NCBI GenBank assembly: GCA_016717335.1 | Contig: JADKFS010000008.1 | Coordinates: 248,001 to 312,000, forward strand | Origin: Candidatus Ribeiella danica | GTDB lineage: Bacteria; Chloroflexota; Chloroflexia; Chloroflexales; Roseiflexaceae | Length of the DNA stretch: 64,000 bases | Direction of reading: 5' to 3' | In this document: positions 7,707 through 16,900 of the stretch, in pieces | How the letters are laid out: every line of letters starts with the position of its first letter | Position numbering within the stretch: position 1 is the first letter of the stretch | Notes under the pieces: generated by a model | What the model was told of the DNA's origin: nothing | Databases searched by the model: none | Seen by the model: only the letters and a program-made list of their open reading frames with translations | Translations under genes and position numbers: made by a program

Positions 7707-8957
7707 ATGACACTCTTTCCGCGGCTGGCAGCTATTCGCCAGCCGGTGCCGACCGCGCCGCTCGCCGACGTGGCCCGGGCGGTGCGCGACGAGCTGGCCC
7801 GCGTCGATCTCGGGTCGCGCGTGCGGCCCGGCTCCCGGATCGCCGTGGGAGCGGGCAGCCGCGGCGTCGCCGGCTACGCGCTGATCGTCGGGGCGGTGGT
7901 GGCGGAGCTGCGGCGGCTCGGCGCCGAGCCGTTCGTCTTCCCCGCGATGGGCAGCCACGGCGGCGCCACGGCCGAGGGCCAGCTGGCGGTGCTGGCCGAG
8001 TGGGGCATCACGCCGGAGCGGATGGGCTGCCCGGTCCGCAGCTCGATGGAGGTCGTGCAGGTGGGCGCGACGCCGAGCGGGATCGCGGTCTTCTGCGACG
8101 CGGCGGCCCACGCGAGCGACGGGATCGTGCTGGTCAACCGGGTCAAGATCCACACCGACTTCCACGGCCCGACCGAGAGCGGGCTGACCAAGATGATGGC
8201 GATCGGGCTGGGCAAGCGCCAGGGCGCCGAGCTGATCCACGCGCGCGGCGTGCGCGGGCTGCGCGAGGAGATCCCGCGCGTGGCGGCCGTCCAGCTGGGG
8301 CGCTCGCCGATCCTGTGCGGCGTGGCGATCGTCGAGGATGGGGCGCACAACGTCAGCCACGTCCAGGCCGTGCTCGCGGCCGACATCCCGCGCGAGGAGC
8401 CGGCCATCCTGGAGCGCTCGCGCCGGCTGATGGCGGCCCTGCCGGTGGCGGCGTGCGACCTGCTGATCGTCGACTGGATCGGCAAGGACATCAGCGGCGG
8501 CGGCATGGACGGCAACATCATCGGGCGCATGCTGATCGATGGCGAGCCGGAGCCGCAGGCGCCGCAGGTCGGCCTGCTGCTGGCGCGGCGGCTCACCCCC
8601 GCGAGCCACGGCAACGCCACCGGGCTCGGCTACGCCGACCTGACGACCCGGCAGCTGGTCGAGGCGATGGACGCCGAGATCACCCGCGTGAACGTGGCGA
8701 CCAGCGGCTTCCCGCGGCGCGGACTCACCCCGCCGGTCTTCCCAAGCGATCGGGCGGCGCTGGAGCACGCGCTGGAGCTATTGGCAAATCGCGCGCCTGT
8801 CGCGCCACCGACCGTGCTGCGCATCCGCGACACGCTGAGCCTGGCCGAGCTGCAGGTCAGCGAGAACCTGCTGCCGGAGCTGCTGGCGCGCCCGGGCTTC
8901 GAGCAGCTCGCCCCGCCCGCCCAGCTGCGCTTCGACGAGGATGGCGGGCTGATGTGA
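7707..8957 (+). CDS. LarA-like (lactate racemase domain) protein
   Basis: 416 residues of the DUF2088/LarA superfamily, whose studied members use a nickel-pincer nucleotide cofactor to racemise or epimerise 2-hydroxyacids. Visible conserved segments are PAMGSHGGATAEGQ, VNRVKIHTDFHGP, ESGLTKMMAIGLGKRQG and ISGGGMDGNIIGR. Start at ATG 7707 with AAGGAG seven bases upstream. No larB, larC or larE is seen in the window, so cofactor supply must come from elsewhere or the protein works differently. Substrate is unknown. Confidence 0.65.
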   Translation: MTLFPRLAAIRQPVPTAPLADVARAVRDELARVDLGSRVRPGSRIAVGAGSRGVAGYALIVGAVVAELRRLGAEPFVFPAMGSHGGATAEGQLAVLAEWGITPERMGCPVRSSMEVVQVGATPSGIAVFCDAAAHASDGIVLVNRVKIHTDFHGPTESGLTKMMAIGLGKRQGAELIHARGVRGLREEIPRVAAVQLGRSPILCGVAIVEDGAHNVSHVQAVLAADIPREEPAILERSRRLMAALPVAACDLLIVDWIGKDISGGGMDGNIIGRMLIDGEPEPQAPQVGLLLARRLTPASHGNATGLGYADLTTRQLVEAMDAEITRVNVATSGFPRRGLTPPVFPSDRAALEHALELLANRAPVAPPTVLRIRDTLSLAELQVSENLLPELLARPGFEQLAPPAQLRFDEDGGLM

Positions 8958-8959
8958 TA

Positions 8960-9060
8960 GGGGAGTTAGAAGTCAGGAGTCAGAGGAGGCGGGAATGGCT
9001 GAATCTCCTGACTCCTGAAAGCTACATTCCGGAGGCGGAATCTCCTGACCCCTGAACCCT
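8960..9060. repeat. Word palindrome (gtcaggagtcag / ctgactcctga)
   Basis: Left arm agaagtcaggagtcag, right arm atctcctgactcctga with a further atctcctgacccctga. It sits between convergent genes and could also end transcription. Confidence 0.75.
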
Positions 9061-9070
9061 GCCCCTCGGC

Positions 9071-9472
9071 TCAGTCGCGCAGCAGCTTGACCAGCACGCG
9101 GCGGGTGCGCGGCCCGTCGAACTCGGCCAGGTAGATCGTCTGCCAGCGGCCGAGCACCAGCCGGCCGCCCTCGACGAACACGAAGTGCGAGAAGCCCATC
9201 GCGCTGGCCTGCAGGTGCGAGGCCGAGTTGTCCTCGATGTGGCGGTAGCCAGGGTCCTCGCGCGGGGCGACCCGGCGCAGCAGCATGAGCATATCGTGCT
9301 GCACGCCGGGGTCGGCGTTCTCCTGGATCGTGATGCCGCAGGTCGTGTGCGGCACGTACAGCAGCGCCACGCCCGCGGTCACGCCGCCCTGACTGACGAT
9401 CCGCGCGACCTCGCCGGTGATCTCGACCATGCACTCCTGGGCGCTCGTGCGAACCGAAAGCTCGTGAAGCAT
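9071..9472 (-). CDS. YjbQ/UPF0047 family protein
   Basis: 133 residues, the normal length for the family. PHTTCGITIQENADPGV, HIEDNSASHLQAS and LGRWQTIYLAEFDGPR are its hallmark segments, including the conserved His/Asp/Glu cluster. Members form trimers; E. coli YjbQ has a weak thiamine-phosphate synthase activity, though the physiological role is uncertain. ATG 9472 follows GGAGG by seven bases. It is probably co-transcribed with alaX, 19 bp upstream. Confidence 0.88.
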   Translation of the reverse strand: MLHELSVRTSAQECMVEITGEVARIVSQGGVTAGVALLYVPHTTCGITIQENADPGVQHDMLMLLRRVAPREDPGYRHIEDNSASHLQASAMGFSHFVFVEGGRLVLGRWQTIYLAEFDGPRTRRVLVKLLRD

Positions 9473-9491
9473 AGCGCGACCTCCTCACAAT

Positions 9492-10685
9492 TCATTGGTC
9501 GCCGGCCAGCGCGGCCACCGCCGCGTCGAGCGCATCCTCCAGCCGCGCCGGGTCGGGCAGGCCGCCCTGCGCCAGCGTGGGCTGGCCGCCGCCGCGCCCG
9601 CCGAGGGCCGCCAGCGTCTCGCGCAGCAGCCTCCCGCAGTCCACCTGCAGGCCCTCGGCCCGCGCGAAGATCAGCTGGGTCTTCTCGGCGCGCAGCCCAA
9701 GCAGCGCGACGCAGCCCCCGGCGGCGATCGCCCGGGCCAGCGCGCGCACATCGTCCAGGCTGCGCCCCGCGTAGGCCCGCCGCACGACCCGAACGATGCC
9801 GACCAGGTCGGCGCGCGCGATCAGCTCCTGCGCCTCGTAGCCGAGCAGCTGCTCGCCGGCCTCCTCCAGCCGCTTGCGAGCGCGCTCCTCGGCCTCGCGC
9901 ACGCGCGCCACCGCGGACTCGACCTCGTCGGCGCCGACGCTGAGCGCCGAGGCCAGCCGGCCAAGCGCGCCGTTCTTCCAGCGCAGGTCGCGCACCGCCC
10001 GGCCGCCGCATAGAAACTCGACCCGCACCGCATCGCCGCGCCGGTCCCAGCGCCGGATGTGCAGCAGGCCCACCCCGCCGGTCGCGCGCGGGTGCGTCCC
10101 GCCGCAGGCGGAGTGGTCGAAGTCGGGCACCGAGACGACCCGTACCGGGCCATCCACCGCCGGCGGCTTGCGCAGCGGCAACCGCGCCAGCTCCTCGGCG
10201 CTCACGAAGCGCGCGAGCACCGGCCGGTCCTCCCAGATCACCTGGTTGGCAAGCTCCTCGGCAGCGAACGCCTGCTCGGCCGCGAGCGCGCCGCCCGCCA
10301 GGTCGATCGTCGCCGACGCCGCGCCCAGGTGGAACGAGATCGTCCGCAGGCCGTGCAGGTGCTCGAAGGCGGCCGAGAGCAGGTGCTGGCCGTGGTGCTG
10401 CTGCATGTGGTCGAAGCGCCGCGCCCAGTCGACCCGGCCCTGCACGATCTCGGCGTCGAGCGGCCGCGCCAGCGTGTGCCAGACCAGCCCATCGTCGGCC
10501 TGCACGTCGAGCACTGGCACGTCGTCGAGCGTGCCGGCGTCGGGCGGCTGCCCGCCGCCCTCGGGGTAGAACGCGCTCTGGTCGAGCGCGACGGCCGGGC
10601 GCCCATCGCGCTCGGCCCGCGCCACGACCCGCGCGCTGAAGGAGGTCAGATACGGATCGGCGAAATAGAGTCGCTCGGTGATCAT
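9492..10685 (-). CDS. alaX: Alanyl-tRNA editing protein AlaX with DHHA1 domain
   Basis: Stand-alone editing enzyme that hydrolyses Ser- or Gly-mischarged tRNA-Ala. 397 residues. The N-terminal AlaRS-like beta-barrel has FYPEGGGQP, the zinc/catalytic site is HHGQH plus CGGTH, and the C-terminal third (GGCVALLGLRAEKTQLIFARA ... LGGRGGGQPTLAQGG) is a DHHA1 domain as in long AlaX and AlaRS. ATG 10685 is the first plausible start; codons further upstream translate the dispersed repeat. Extended -10 at 10727-10735. Confidence 0.9.
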   Translation of the reverse strand: MITERLYFADPYLTSFSARVVARAERDGRPAVALDQSAFYPEGGGQPPDAGTLDDVPVLDVQADDGLVWHTLARPLDAEIVQGRVDWARRFDHMQQHHGQHLLSAAFEHLHGLRTISFHLGAASATIDLAGGALAAEQAFAAEELANQVIWEDRPVLARFVSAEELARLPLRKPPAVDGPVRVVSVPDFDHSACGGTHPRATGGVGLLHIRRWDRRGDAVRVEFLCGGRAVRDLRWKNGALGRLASALSVGADEVESAVARVREAEERARKRLEEAGEQLLGYEAQELIARADLVGIVRVVRRAYAGRSLDDVRALARAIAAGGCVALLGLRAEKTQLIFARAEGLQVDCGRLLRETLAALGGRGGGQPTLAQGGLPDPARLEDALDAAVAALAGDQ

Positions 10686-10726
10686 CGGCTCACTCACAGT
10701 ATTGCTCAGGGGCTGCGCCGCGCGAC

Positions 10727-10735
10727 AGTATACCA
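10727..10735 (-). promoter_or_regulatory. Extended -10 (TGGTATACT) for alaX
   Basis: The minus strand reads TGGTATACT, 42 bp before the alaX ATG. Confidence 0.5.
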
Positions 10736-10764
10736 GATCCTTCGCGCCGACGGCGCTCACTTTT

Positions 10765-10993
10765 TTCCGGGGCTTGCGCCCCCGGCCCCCCCGGGGAACC
10801 CGCGCCGGTTCCCCCGGCCCCCCTCCGGCAAATGATGCCTGTGGCATATCCGATAGTGGTGGTGCATGCCCAGCACCATACCTGCGAGGCCAGTTGCCTC
10901 CCGCCGCATGTGGATTCAGTTAGGCATGCGCGCCAAGCGTTCAGCAAGAGGCAGCATCTTTTTGGGGTCCAGGGGCGCACGCCCCGGCCGGGG
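10765..10993 (+). repeat. Dispersed ~220-bp GC-rich element, copy B
   Basis: Opposite orientation to copy A (3205-3445). Its 3' 81 bp (10913-10993) are repeated almost exactly at 11076-11156, with two visible differences. Confidence 0.8.
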
Positions 10994-11075
10994 CGCGCAG
11001 CCCCCCGACCAAGCCGAGCAGGGGCACGGGGGGCGCGCAGCCCCCCGATAGTTGTATGCTCGCCAGGAGCGCCTC

Positions 11076-11165
11076 GATTCAGCCAGGCATGCGCGCCAAG
11101 CGTTCAGCAAGAGGCAGCATCTTTTTGGGGTCCAGGGGCGCACGCCCCGGCCGGGGGGCGGCGGG
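11076..11165 (+). repeat. Dispersed element, partial copy C
   Basis: Near-identical to 10913-10993 (gattcag(tt/cc)aggcatgcgc ... catctttttggggtccagg), followed by further GC-rich arms up to about 11270. Confidence 0.85.
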
Positions 11166-11332
11166 GGCGGCGGCCCACCCCCGCCTGCCGGCGCGCGGGG
11201 GCGCAAGCCCCAGCCACGCAGGGGCGCGGGGGGGCGCGAGCCCCAGCCACGCAAGGCGCGGGGGCGCAGACCTTGACGCTATGCGGTAGAATAGAAGCCA
11301 TCCACAGACGCGCATCAAGAGGAGGGGAAGCT

Positions 11333-12085
11333 ATGGCATTTCCGCGCTACGTCCACTCCGTGGTCAACTCATCCGACGACGTGGCATGGCCGGTCGAGGC
11401 GCAGGGCGAGAACGAGTGCGGCATCACGTCGGCGTCGAACGCGCTCAACCTGCTGGTGCGCGCGCCGCGCTTCCGCAAAGACGACTTCGTGCGCGAGTCG
11501 GGCGTGTTCTTCCAGCCGCGACTGGGCGGCACGATCAGCCCGATGACCGGCTGGCTGATCAAGCGCCACGGCTTCGGGACCCACTTCGGCAACCTGTCGC
11601 GCACCGACTACGAGGTCGTGCTGCGCAACCTGATCGACCGCGGCATCCCGGTGATCGTGGAGATCGATCTCGATCCGCTCAGCGTGTACGGCGGCCACTC
11701 GATCGTGCTGGTGGGCTACAGCGATCCGTACCCCGGCAGCGGCGGCCAGACCCGCGAGGAGTACTACTTCGTCGACGCCCAGTACCCGTACCTCGGCTCG
11801 ATCAGCCTGTCGAGCAACGACGCCGACGTGGACGGCGACGGGAAGGTCGAGGTCTTCCCCGGCAACCGGACGATGTCGCGCAAGGAGCTGCGCGACCACT
11901 ACCCGAAGAAGATCTACTACCCGGTCTTCCCGACCCAGGCCGATCACGACGCCTGGTATCAGCAGAATGTGCAGCCGGCGCCCGGCATTCCCGTGCTGGG
12001 CTGGATGACCGGCAGCCTGCTGACCGGCTCGTACGATCTGTGGGTCGGCCCGCAGCCGCAGGTGGCGCTGCAGCCAATCGCATAG
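11333..12085 (+). CDS. C39-like (papain-fold) peptidase family protein
   Basis: 250 residues. The Cys box ENECGITSASNALNLL (Cys near 29), the His box YGGHSIVLVGY and the following YYFVDAQYP Asp give a papain-type Cys-His-Asp order seen in C39-like peptidases. There is no signal peptide or ABC-transporter part, so it is not a bacteriocin exporter; a stand-alone cytoplasmic or non-classically exported protease or transglutaminase-like role is possible. ATG 11333 follows GGAGGGG by about five bases. Confidence 0.7.
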   Translation: MAFPRYVHSVVNSSDDVAWPVEAQGENECGITSASNALNLLVRAPRFRKDDFVRESGVFFQPRLGGTISPMTGWLIKRHGFGTHFGNLSRTDYEVVLRNLIDRGIPVIVEIDLDPLSVYGGHSIVLVGYSDPYPGSGGQTREEYYFVDAQYPYLGSISLSSNDADVDGDGKVEVFPGNRTMSRKELRDHYPKKIYYPVFPTQADHDAWYQQNVQPAPGIPVLGWMTGSLLTGSYDLWVGPQPQVALQPIA

Positions 12086-12103
12086 CTCGGCGCGTGCCGC
12101 ACC

Positions 12104-12163
12104 CGCCAATTCTTACCCCCTCTCCCGTCGCCACGGGAGAGGGGGGCAGGGGGTGAGGGCATC
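12104..12163. terminator. C-rich palindrome, likely bidirectional terminator (REP-like copy 2)
   Basis: CCCCTCTCCCGT (12117-12128) and ACGGGAGAGGGG (12133-12144) form a perfect 12-bp stem with a four-base loop. It lies between two convergent genes and carries the GGGTGAGGGC tail of the composite elements, without their second long hairpin. Confidence 0.6.
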
Positions 12164-12250
12164 CAGTATGCATCATATTAAGAGAGGGGTCGAGGGCGGC
12201 AATGCCGCTCTCGACCCCCCAAAAACCGCAGGGCAAGCAAGGAGCCTACG

Positions 12251-12730
12251 CTACTTGACCGTCAGGGTGCCCTTCATGCCGGCGATGAAGTGGCCGGGGA
12301 AGGTGCACAGGTAGGTGTAGGTTCCCGCCGCCGGGGCGGTGAACGAGACGGAGTCGGTCTCGGTGGCGTTCACCAGCTTGGTGTTGCTGACGATGTTGGC
12401 CTTGTCGTCGGGGATATAGCCCTTGGCCTCGCCGACCGCCGCGCCGGCCTCGTCAACCTTCTGGGCCACGTCGTCGCCGCCCTTGACCAGAACCCAGTTG
12501 TGCTTCTGAGCCGTCGAGCCGTTCTTGAAGGTGACCTTGACCTGCTGGCCCGCCGTCGCCGACAGGGCGCCCGGCGCGAACTGGAGCTGCTCGCCAGCCG
12601 TCGATACGTTCAGGTTCGCAGGCGCCGCGGCGCCGCCACCGGTGTCACCACCGCCGCCACCACACGCCGCCAGAAAAAGCGCGCTCGCAAGCGCAATGCC
12701 AGCCAGCCAGGGACGTACCTTGAGGTTCAT
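12251..12730 (-). CDS. Auracyanin-like blue copper lipoprotein
   Basis: 159 residues: signal peptide with lipobox LAAC (Cys23), a Gly-rich tether, then a cupredoxin domain. Copper ligands are the His of QKHNWVLV and the Cys, His and Met of CTFPGHFIAGMKG. Auracyanins are membrane-tethered electron carriers of filamentous Chloroflexota, passing electrons between alternative complex III and the reaction centre or a terminal oxidase. ATG 12730 is preferred (AAGGAG five bases upstream). A good promoter lies at 12778-12805. Electron transfer is well supported by family; phototrophy cannot be concluded. Confidence 0.85.
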   Translation of the reverse strand: MNLKVRPWLAGIALASALFLAACGGGGGDTGGGAAAPANLNVSTAGEQLQFAPGALSATAGQQVKVTFKNGSTAQKHNWVLVKGGDDVAQKVDEAGAAVGEAKGYIPDDKANIVSNTKLVNATETDSVSFTAPAAGTYTYLCTFPGHFIAGMKGTLTVK

Positions 12731-12777
12731 GAGAACTCCTTTTTGTTTCAACCACCTGCCATCGGTCTAACGTGTGT

Positions 12778-12805
12778 ATTATCTCACAATCGCATTTGTT
12801 GTCAA
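12778..12805 (-). promoter_or_regulatory. Promoter of the auracyanin gene (TTGACA-16-GATAAT)
   Basis: On the minus strand TTGACA (12805-12800) is followed after 16 bp by GATAAT (12783-12778), also preceded by TG as in an extended -10. Expected leader is about 40-45 nt. Confidence 0.7.
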
Positions 12806-12825
12806 ATAGAAGCCAAATGCCACGC

Positions 12826-13725
12826 TCAGGCCGGCCCGGAGCGCGCCGCCGCTAGCCGGCGCTCCAGCAGCTGGCTCTCCTCCATCGCGTGCAGCCGCAG
12901 GTAGAAGCGCGCCGCGTCGAGCAGCGCGTCCTCGGGGATCAGCCCGACCAGCTCGCTCTCGGCGATCGTCGCCCCGTAGGCGGCGGCCTCGCGCGCCACC
13001 AGCTCGACCACGCGGTGCAGCGGGGTGTTCTTGTAGTCGATCAGGTTCATCGAGACCTGGGCGCGCCCGTCGACCAGCAGGCCCAGCGCGCGCACGCCGC
13101 GCAGCCCGCCCGACGAGCCGCGCACCGCCTTGGCGATCCGCTTGGCGATCGCGACGTCGCCGGTGTTGAGGTAGACGTTATAGGCGATCAGCGGCGGGCG
13201 CGCGCCGACGATCGTGGCGCCGGCCGGGCCGAGCCGGGCCGGGCCGAAGTCGGGCGCGCGCGCGGGGTCGGTCTCGATCGCCGCGAGCAGCCCCTCGTAC
13301 TCGCCGCGCCGCAGGTCCGGCAGCGCCGCCCGATCGGGCCGGGTCGCCGCCGCCTCGTATAGGTAGACCGGTATGTCCAGCTCCTCGCCGATCCGCCGGC
13401 CAACCGCGCCGGCGATCTGCACGCACTGATCCAGCGTGGCGCCGCGCAGGGGCACGAACGGCAGCACATCGGTCGCGCCGACGCGCGGGTGCTCGCCGCG
13501 GTGCTCGCGCATGTCGATCAGATCGGCCGCGCGCCGCACCGCGCGGAAGGCCGCCTCGGCCACCGCGTCGGCCGCACCGGCGAAGGTGATCACGCTGCGG
13601 TTGTGGTCGGCGTCGGCGTGGACGTCGAGGATGGCGGTCCCCGCGACCTCGCCGATCGCGCCGGCGATCGCGTCGATCACGTCCTGCCGCCGGCCCTCGC
13701 TGAAGTTGGGGATACATTCGATCAT
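12826..13725 (-). CDS. ftcD: Glutamate formiminotransferase
   Basis: 299 residues covering only the formiminotransferase part; no cyclodeaminase domain is attached. Transfers a formimino group from N-formiminoglutamate to tetrahydrofolate, a step of histidine degradation and one-carbon supply. Signatures are ECIPNFSEGR at the start, DHNRSVITFAG, GEHPRVGATDVLPFVPLRG and the C-terminal VSMNLIDYKNTPLHRV. The ATG at 13725 gives the exact family start, though no good Shine-Dalgarno is visible. No hut genes are next to it. Confidence 0.9.
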   Translation of the reverse strand: MIECIPNFSEGRRQDVIDAIAGAIGEVAGTAILDVHADADHNRSVITFAGAADAVAEAAFRAVRRAADLIDMREHRGEHPRVGATDVLPFVPLRGATLDQCVQIAGAVGRRIGEELDIPVYLYEAAATRPDRAALPDLRRGEYEGLLAAIETDPARAPDFGPARLGPAGATIVGARPPLIAYNVYLNTGDVAIAKRIAKAVRGSSGGLRGVRALGLLVDGRAQVSMNLIDYKNTPLHRVVELVAREAAAYGATIAESELVGLIPEDALLDAARFYLRLHAMEESQLLERRLAAARSGPA

Positions 13726-13732
13726 GATAGTG

Positions 13733-13822
13733 GTGCCCCTCTCCCCTACCCCTCTCCCCGGCGGGGAGGGGGGATATTGGCGGGGTGGCGCGGATGCTGC
13801 GCGTCCGCGCCACCCCGCCAGC
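13733..13822. repeat. Composite REP-like hairpin, copy 3
   Basis: C-rich palindrome (ctctccccggcggggagg) joined by gatattgg to a perfect 16-bp stem GGCGGGGTGGCGCGGA / TCCGCGCCACCCCGCC. The next bases to 13988 carry the tttgcggc word and its complement. Confidence 0.8.
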
Positions 13823-13988
13823 TTGTTTCTGTGCCCCCGCCAAGAGCGCACGGCCGCGATTGTCTCGCGCAAACGGGCAGTGTGCGCAAAGGAGCAGAGC
13901 CCGTTGCTCTTTGCGGCTTTGCGGCTTTGCGTGAGCAAAACTGGAATATGGGACCGGCGCATAAGAGCACGAGGCGACTCGGGCTATT

Positions 13989-16900
13989 CTAGCGCACAAT
14001 CTCCAGATCGACCAGATCGATCGCCTGCGCGCCGCCCTCGAGCGCGATCGCCTCGCCGGTGGGGCCAAGCAGGGCAAGGCCGAGGGTCGCGCGGCCCGCC
14101 GGGGCATCCTGCGGCACCGCCAGCTCGAACGGCTGCTCGGCGATCTCGCCCTCCTGCCAGGTGCTGGTGCCGTGCTCGGCCGCGCCGAGCGGCAAGGTCT
14201 GCTCGGCCAGCACCTGCCCGCTCGCCGCGCGCAGCACCAGGCGGGCGCGCAAGTCGCCGGCGAGCTTGCGCAGGCTCTGCCAGACGACGCTCGGCGCGAG
14301 CCGTTCGCCGGGCCGTATGCTGCGACGCAGCAGCGTGTAGCCGCGCAGCCGCAGCCCCGCGTCGATGCTGCGCGCCTCCAGCCGGCTGACCGGCCGCGGC
14401 AGCGGCACGACGTCGAACGTGACCGAGTCAGACGCAATCTCGCTTGGCTGGCCGTGCTGCACGTGCCAGGTCCACAGTGCGGTACGGTAGACGATCCTCG
14501 CGTTGCTGGCGAACAGCAGCGTGACCTGGTAGTCGCCGTCGCCGGCGGCCGGCGACTCGCCGACCAGATCGGCCGGGCGCCCGTCGACATCCAGAGTCGC
14601 CTTTAGCGTGGCCGGGTCGGCCGCCAGGCGCAGCCGGCGCCCGCCGCTCGGGAAGAAGACCCACTGGCCGATCTCGCGCCACTCGTCGGAGCCGCCCGGC
14701 GTGTACGCGATCGAAGCGATCGCGGTGAGCTTCGCCGGTCCATCCGGCAGCGGCGGGGCGTACAGCTGGATGTCGGCGGCGAGCTTCGAGTCGCCTCCTT
14801 CGGCCTGAGTCACGCGTGCGAACACGTCGTCGCGCGGTGCGAGTCCGGCCGGCTCGGACAGGTCGCCAAGCTCGCCCCACCAGAGGTAGGCCGGCGACGC
14901 GCCGGTGTTGTGCAGCCGCACCTCAGCCGGCAGCGCGAGCGCCGCGCCGGTGAGGCGGACCAGCCCGCCCGGCATGCTGTAGCGCCGAGCGTCGCCCGCT
15001 GTCGCGATCTCGATCTCGGTCGGGCCGAAGCTGGCGATCGCCAGCGACAGCGTGGCGGAGCCCGCCGCCGTGGTCGGCGGGGCGCTGTCGTCCGGCAGCG
15101 CGATCGTGCGATCGCCCAGCCGCAGCGTGAGCGACGCGCCTGGGGCAAGCTCGGGGTAGCGGCCGTCGTCGCCAAACGCGCGGTGGAAGCGCACGCCGAG
15201 GGCGCGCGCGTACAGCCGCATGCCGGCGCCGGCCCAGCGCGCATCCTCAGCATCGTAGCCGTAGCCGGCCGGGTCGGCGACATCGGGCAGCAGCGCCAGG
15301 TCGGCGGTTCGTTTGCGGCTCGGCGCGTCGAGCCGGCCGTAGCCGGTCTTGAACTGGCCGAGCAGGTCGTGCCCCAGCAGGGCGTAGCTCAGCAGGCTGT
15401 TGAACACCTCGGAGCCGCCGCGCGGCGGCTCGAGCAGAACCGACGCGCCGGCCGGCACCTCGGCGCGCACCTCGGCGACATCGGCCTCGGCCGCGGTCCA
15501 GAGCTGCGGCCCGGCCGCGCTGTAGCGCCGCTGGACGCCCCAGGCCGTCCAGGCGCTCAGGCCCAGCAGCAGCGCCAGGCCGGCCGCTAGCAGGGCGCGG
15601 AGAGACCAGGAGACCCAGAGACCAGCAGACCAGGAGACCAGGAGACCAGGAGACCGGGAGTGGGCCACGCTCCGTGTCGCCATGTCGTCGTGTCGCCGTG
15701 TTGAACTGGTACGATCCCACGCCAGCGACGCGCCGGCCGCGATCAGCAGGGCGTAGATCGGGATCTCGAACGTGATCCCTTTGTAGAAGCCGTAGTGGTA
15801 GGCTCGCGCGGCCGTGTAGCCCTGGTACAGCGCGGCGCCCAGGCACATCGCGCTCAGGATCGGCGCGCGCCGCCCCAGCAGCGCCAGCAGCCCCAGCAGC
15901 AGCGCCAGCGCCGCGGCGGGCGCCACCAGGCGCATGTCCGGCACGAACGCCTCGCGGTTGAAGGTCGCCGTCAGGCCGAGCGCGTCGGTCAGGCTCACGA
16001 ACTCGGCCACCTGGAAGCCGGTCGCGGTCTTGAGCATCTCCTGCAGAAAGCCGTCGTGCAGAAAGAAGTACACCTGGGCCGGGCCGCTCAGCAGGCAGGA
16101 CAGCGCCACCAGGCCGAGCAGCCGCCGCGCGAGCCGCAGCCGCTCTCGTACCGGTGACAAGGTGATGGGGTGATGGGGTGATGGGGTGACAGATCGCTCT
16201 AGTGCAGTCTGGCGTAAAGACATCGATCGTGTGAACCACGAAGACGCGAAACCACGAAGAGATGTGGAACAAGCGATTGCGCTTCGTGCCTTCGTGCCTT
16301 CGTGGTAAGAAACCCCTGCTCCACTTCGGCCCAAGTCGACTAATCGCTGGCGGCTGGCCGTTGGATGCCACGGCGAGCGCCAGATCATGTACAGCGCGGC
16401 AGGGCCGAACAGCGCCGCGTAGGCCGTCATCGCCGGGTAGTAGACGGTCGCCAGCGCGGCCACCAGCAGCCCGCCGGTCAGCATGGCGCGCCGGCCGCCC
16501 TGGCGCAGCGCGACGATGCCGGCCGCGAGCGCGAGCGGCAGCAGCGGCAGCGACATCAGGTGATTCGAGAAGCTGTTGTAGGCGACCCACAGCGGCAGCC
16601 AGGCCAGCGCGGCCAGTGCGGTCGCCAGGCCTGCGGCCCAGCGCGGCAGTCGCAGCGCCCGGCCGAGCGGGTAGACCGCCAGCGGCTGGAGCGCCAGCGC
16701 CAGCGCCATCATCCCGGGGTAGCTGCGCAGCGGCTCGACCGACGCGGCGCTGCTGGCGACGGCGTGCAGGTACGAGAACGCGTGGATGCGGCCCTCGACC
16801 GGCGGAGTCGTGAAGATCCGCACCAGCGGATTGACGCCCAGCGAGCCGAGGTCGCGCTGCGAGCTGAGCTGCAGCGCGCGCCCGAGCGGCACGTAGAACT

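Larger units (their letters stand above)
10686..11332. other. Repeat-filled intergenic region
   Basis: 647 bp between alaX and the protease gene. Besides the alaX promoter it consists of GC-rich dispersed repeats in inverted orientation relative to the copy near 3.2 kb. Frames crossing it are repeat translations. Confidence 0.7.

Noticed and set aside
10686..11332. Insertion sequence near alaX
   Set aside because: Repeats are present but no transposase frame or target duplication is visible.
12251..12730. Auracyanin taken as proof of photosynthesis
   Set aside because: Non-phototrophic Chloroflexota also carry such cupredoxins and no photosynthesis gene is present here.
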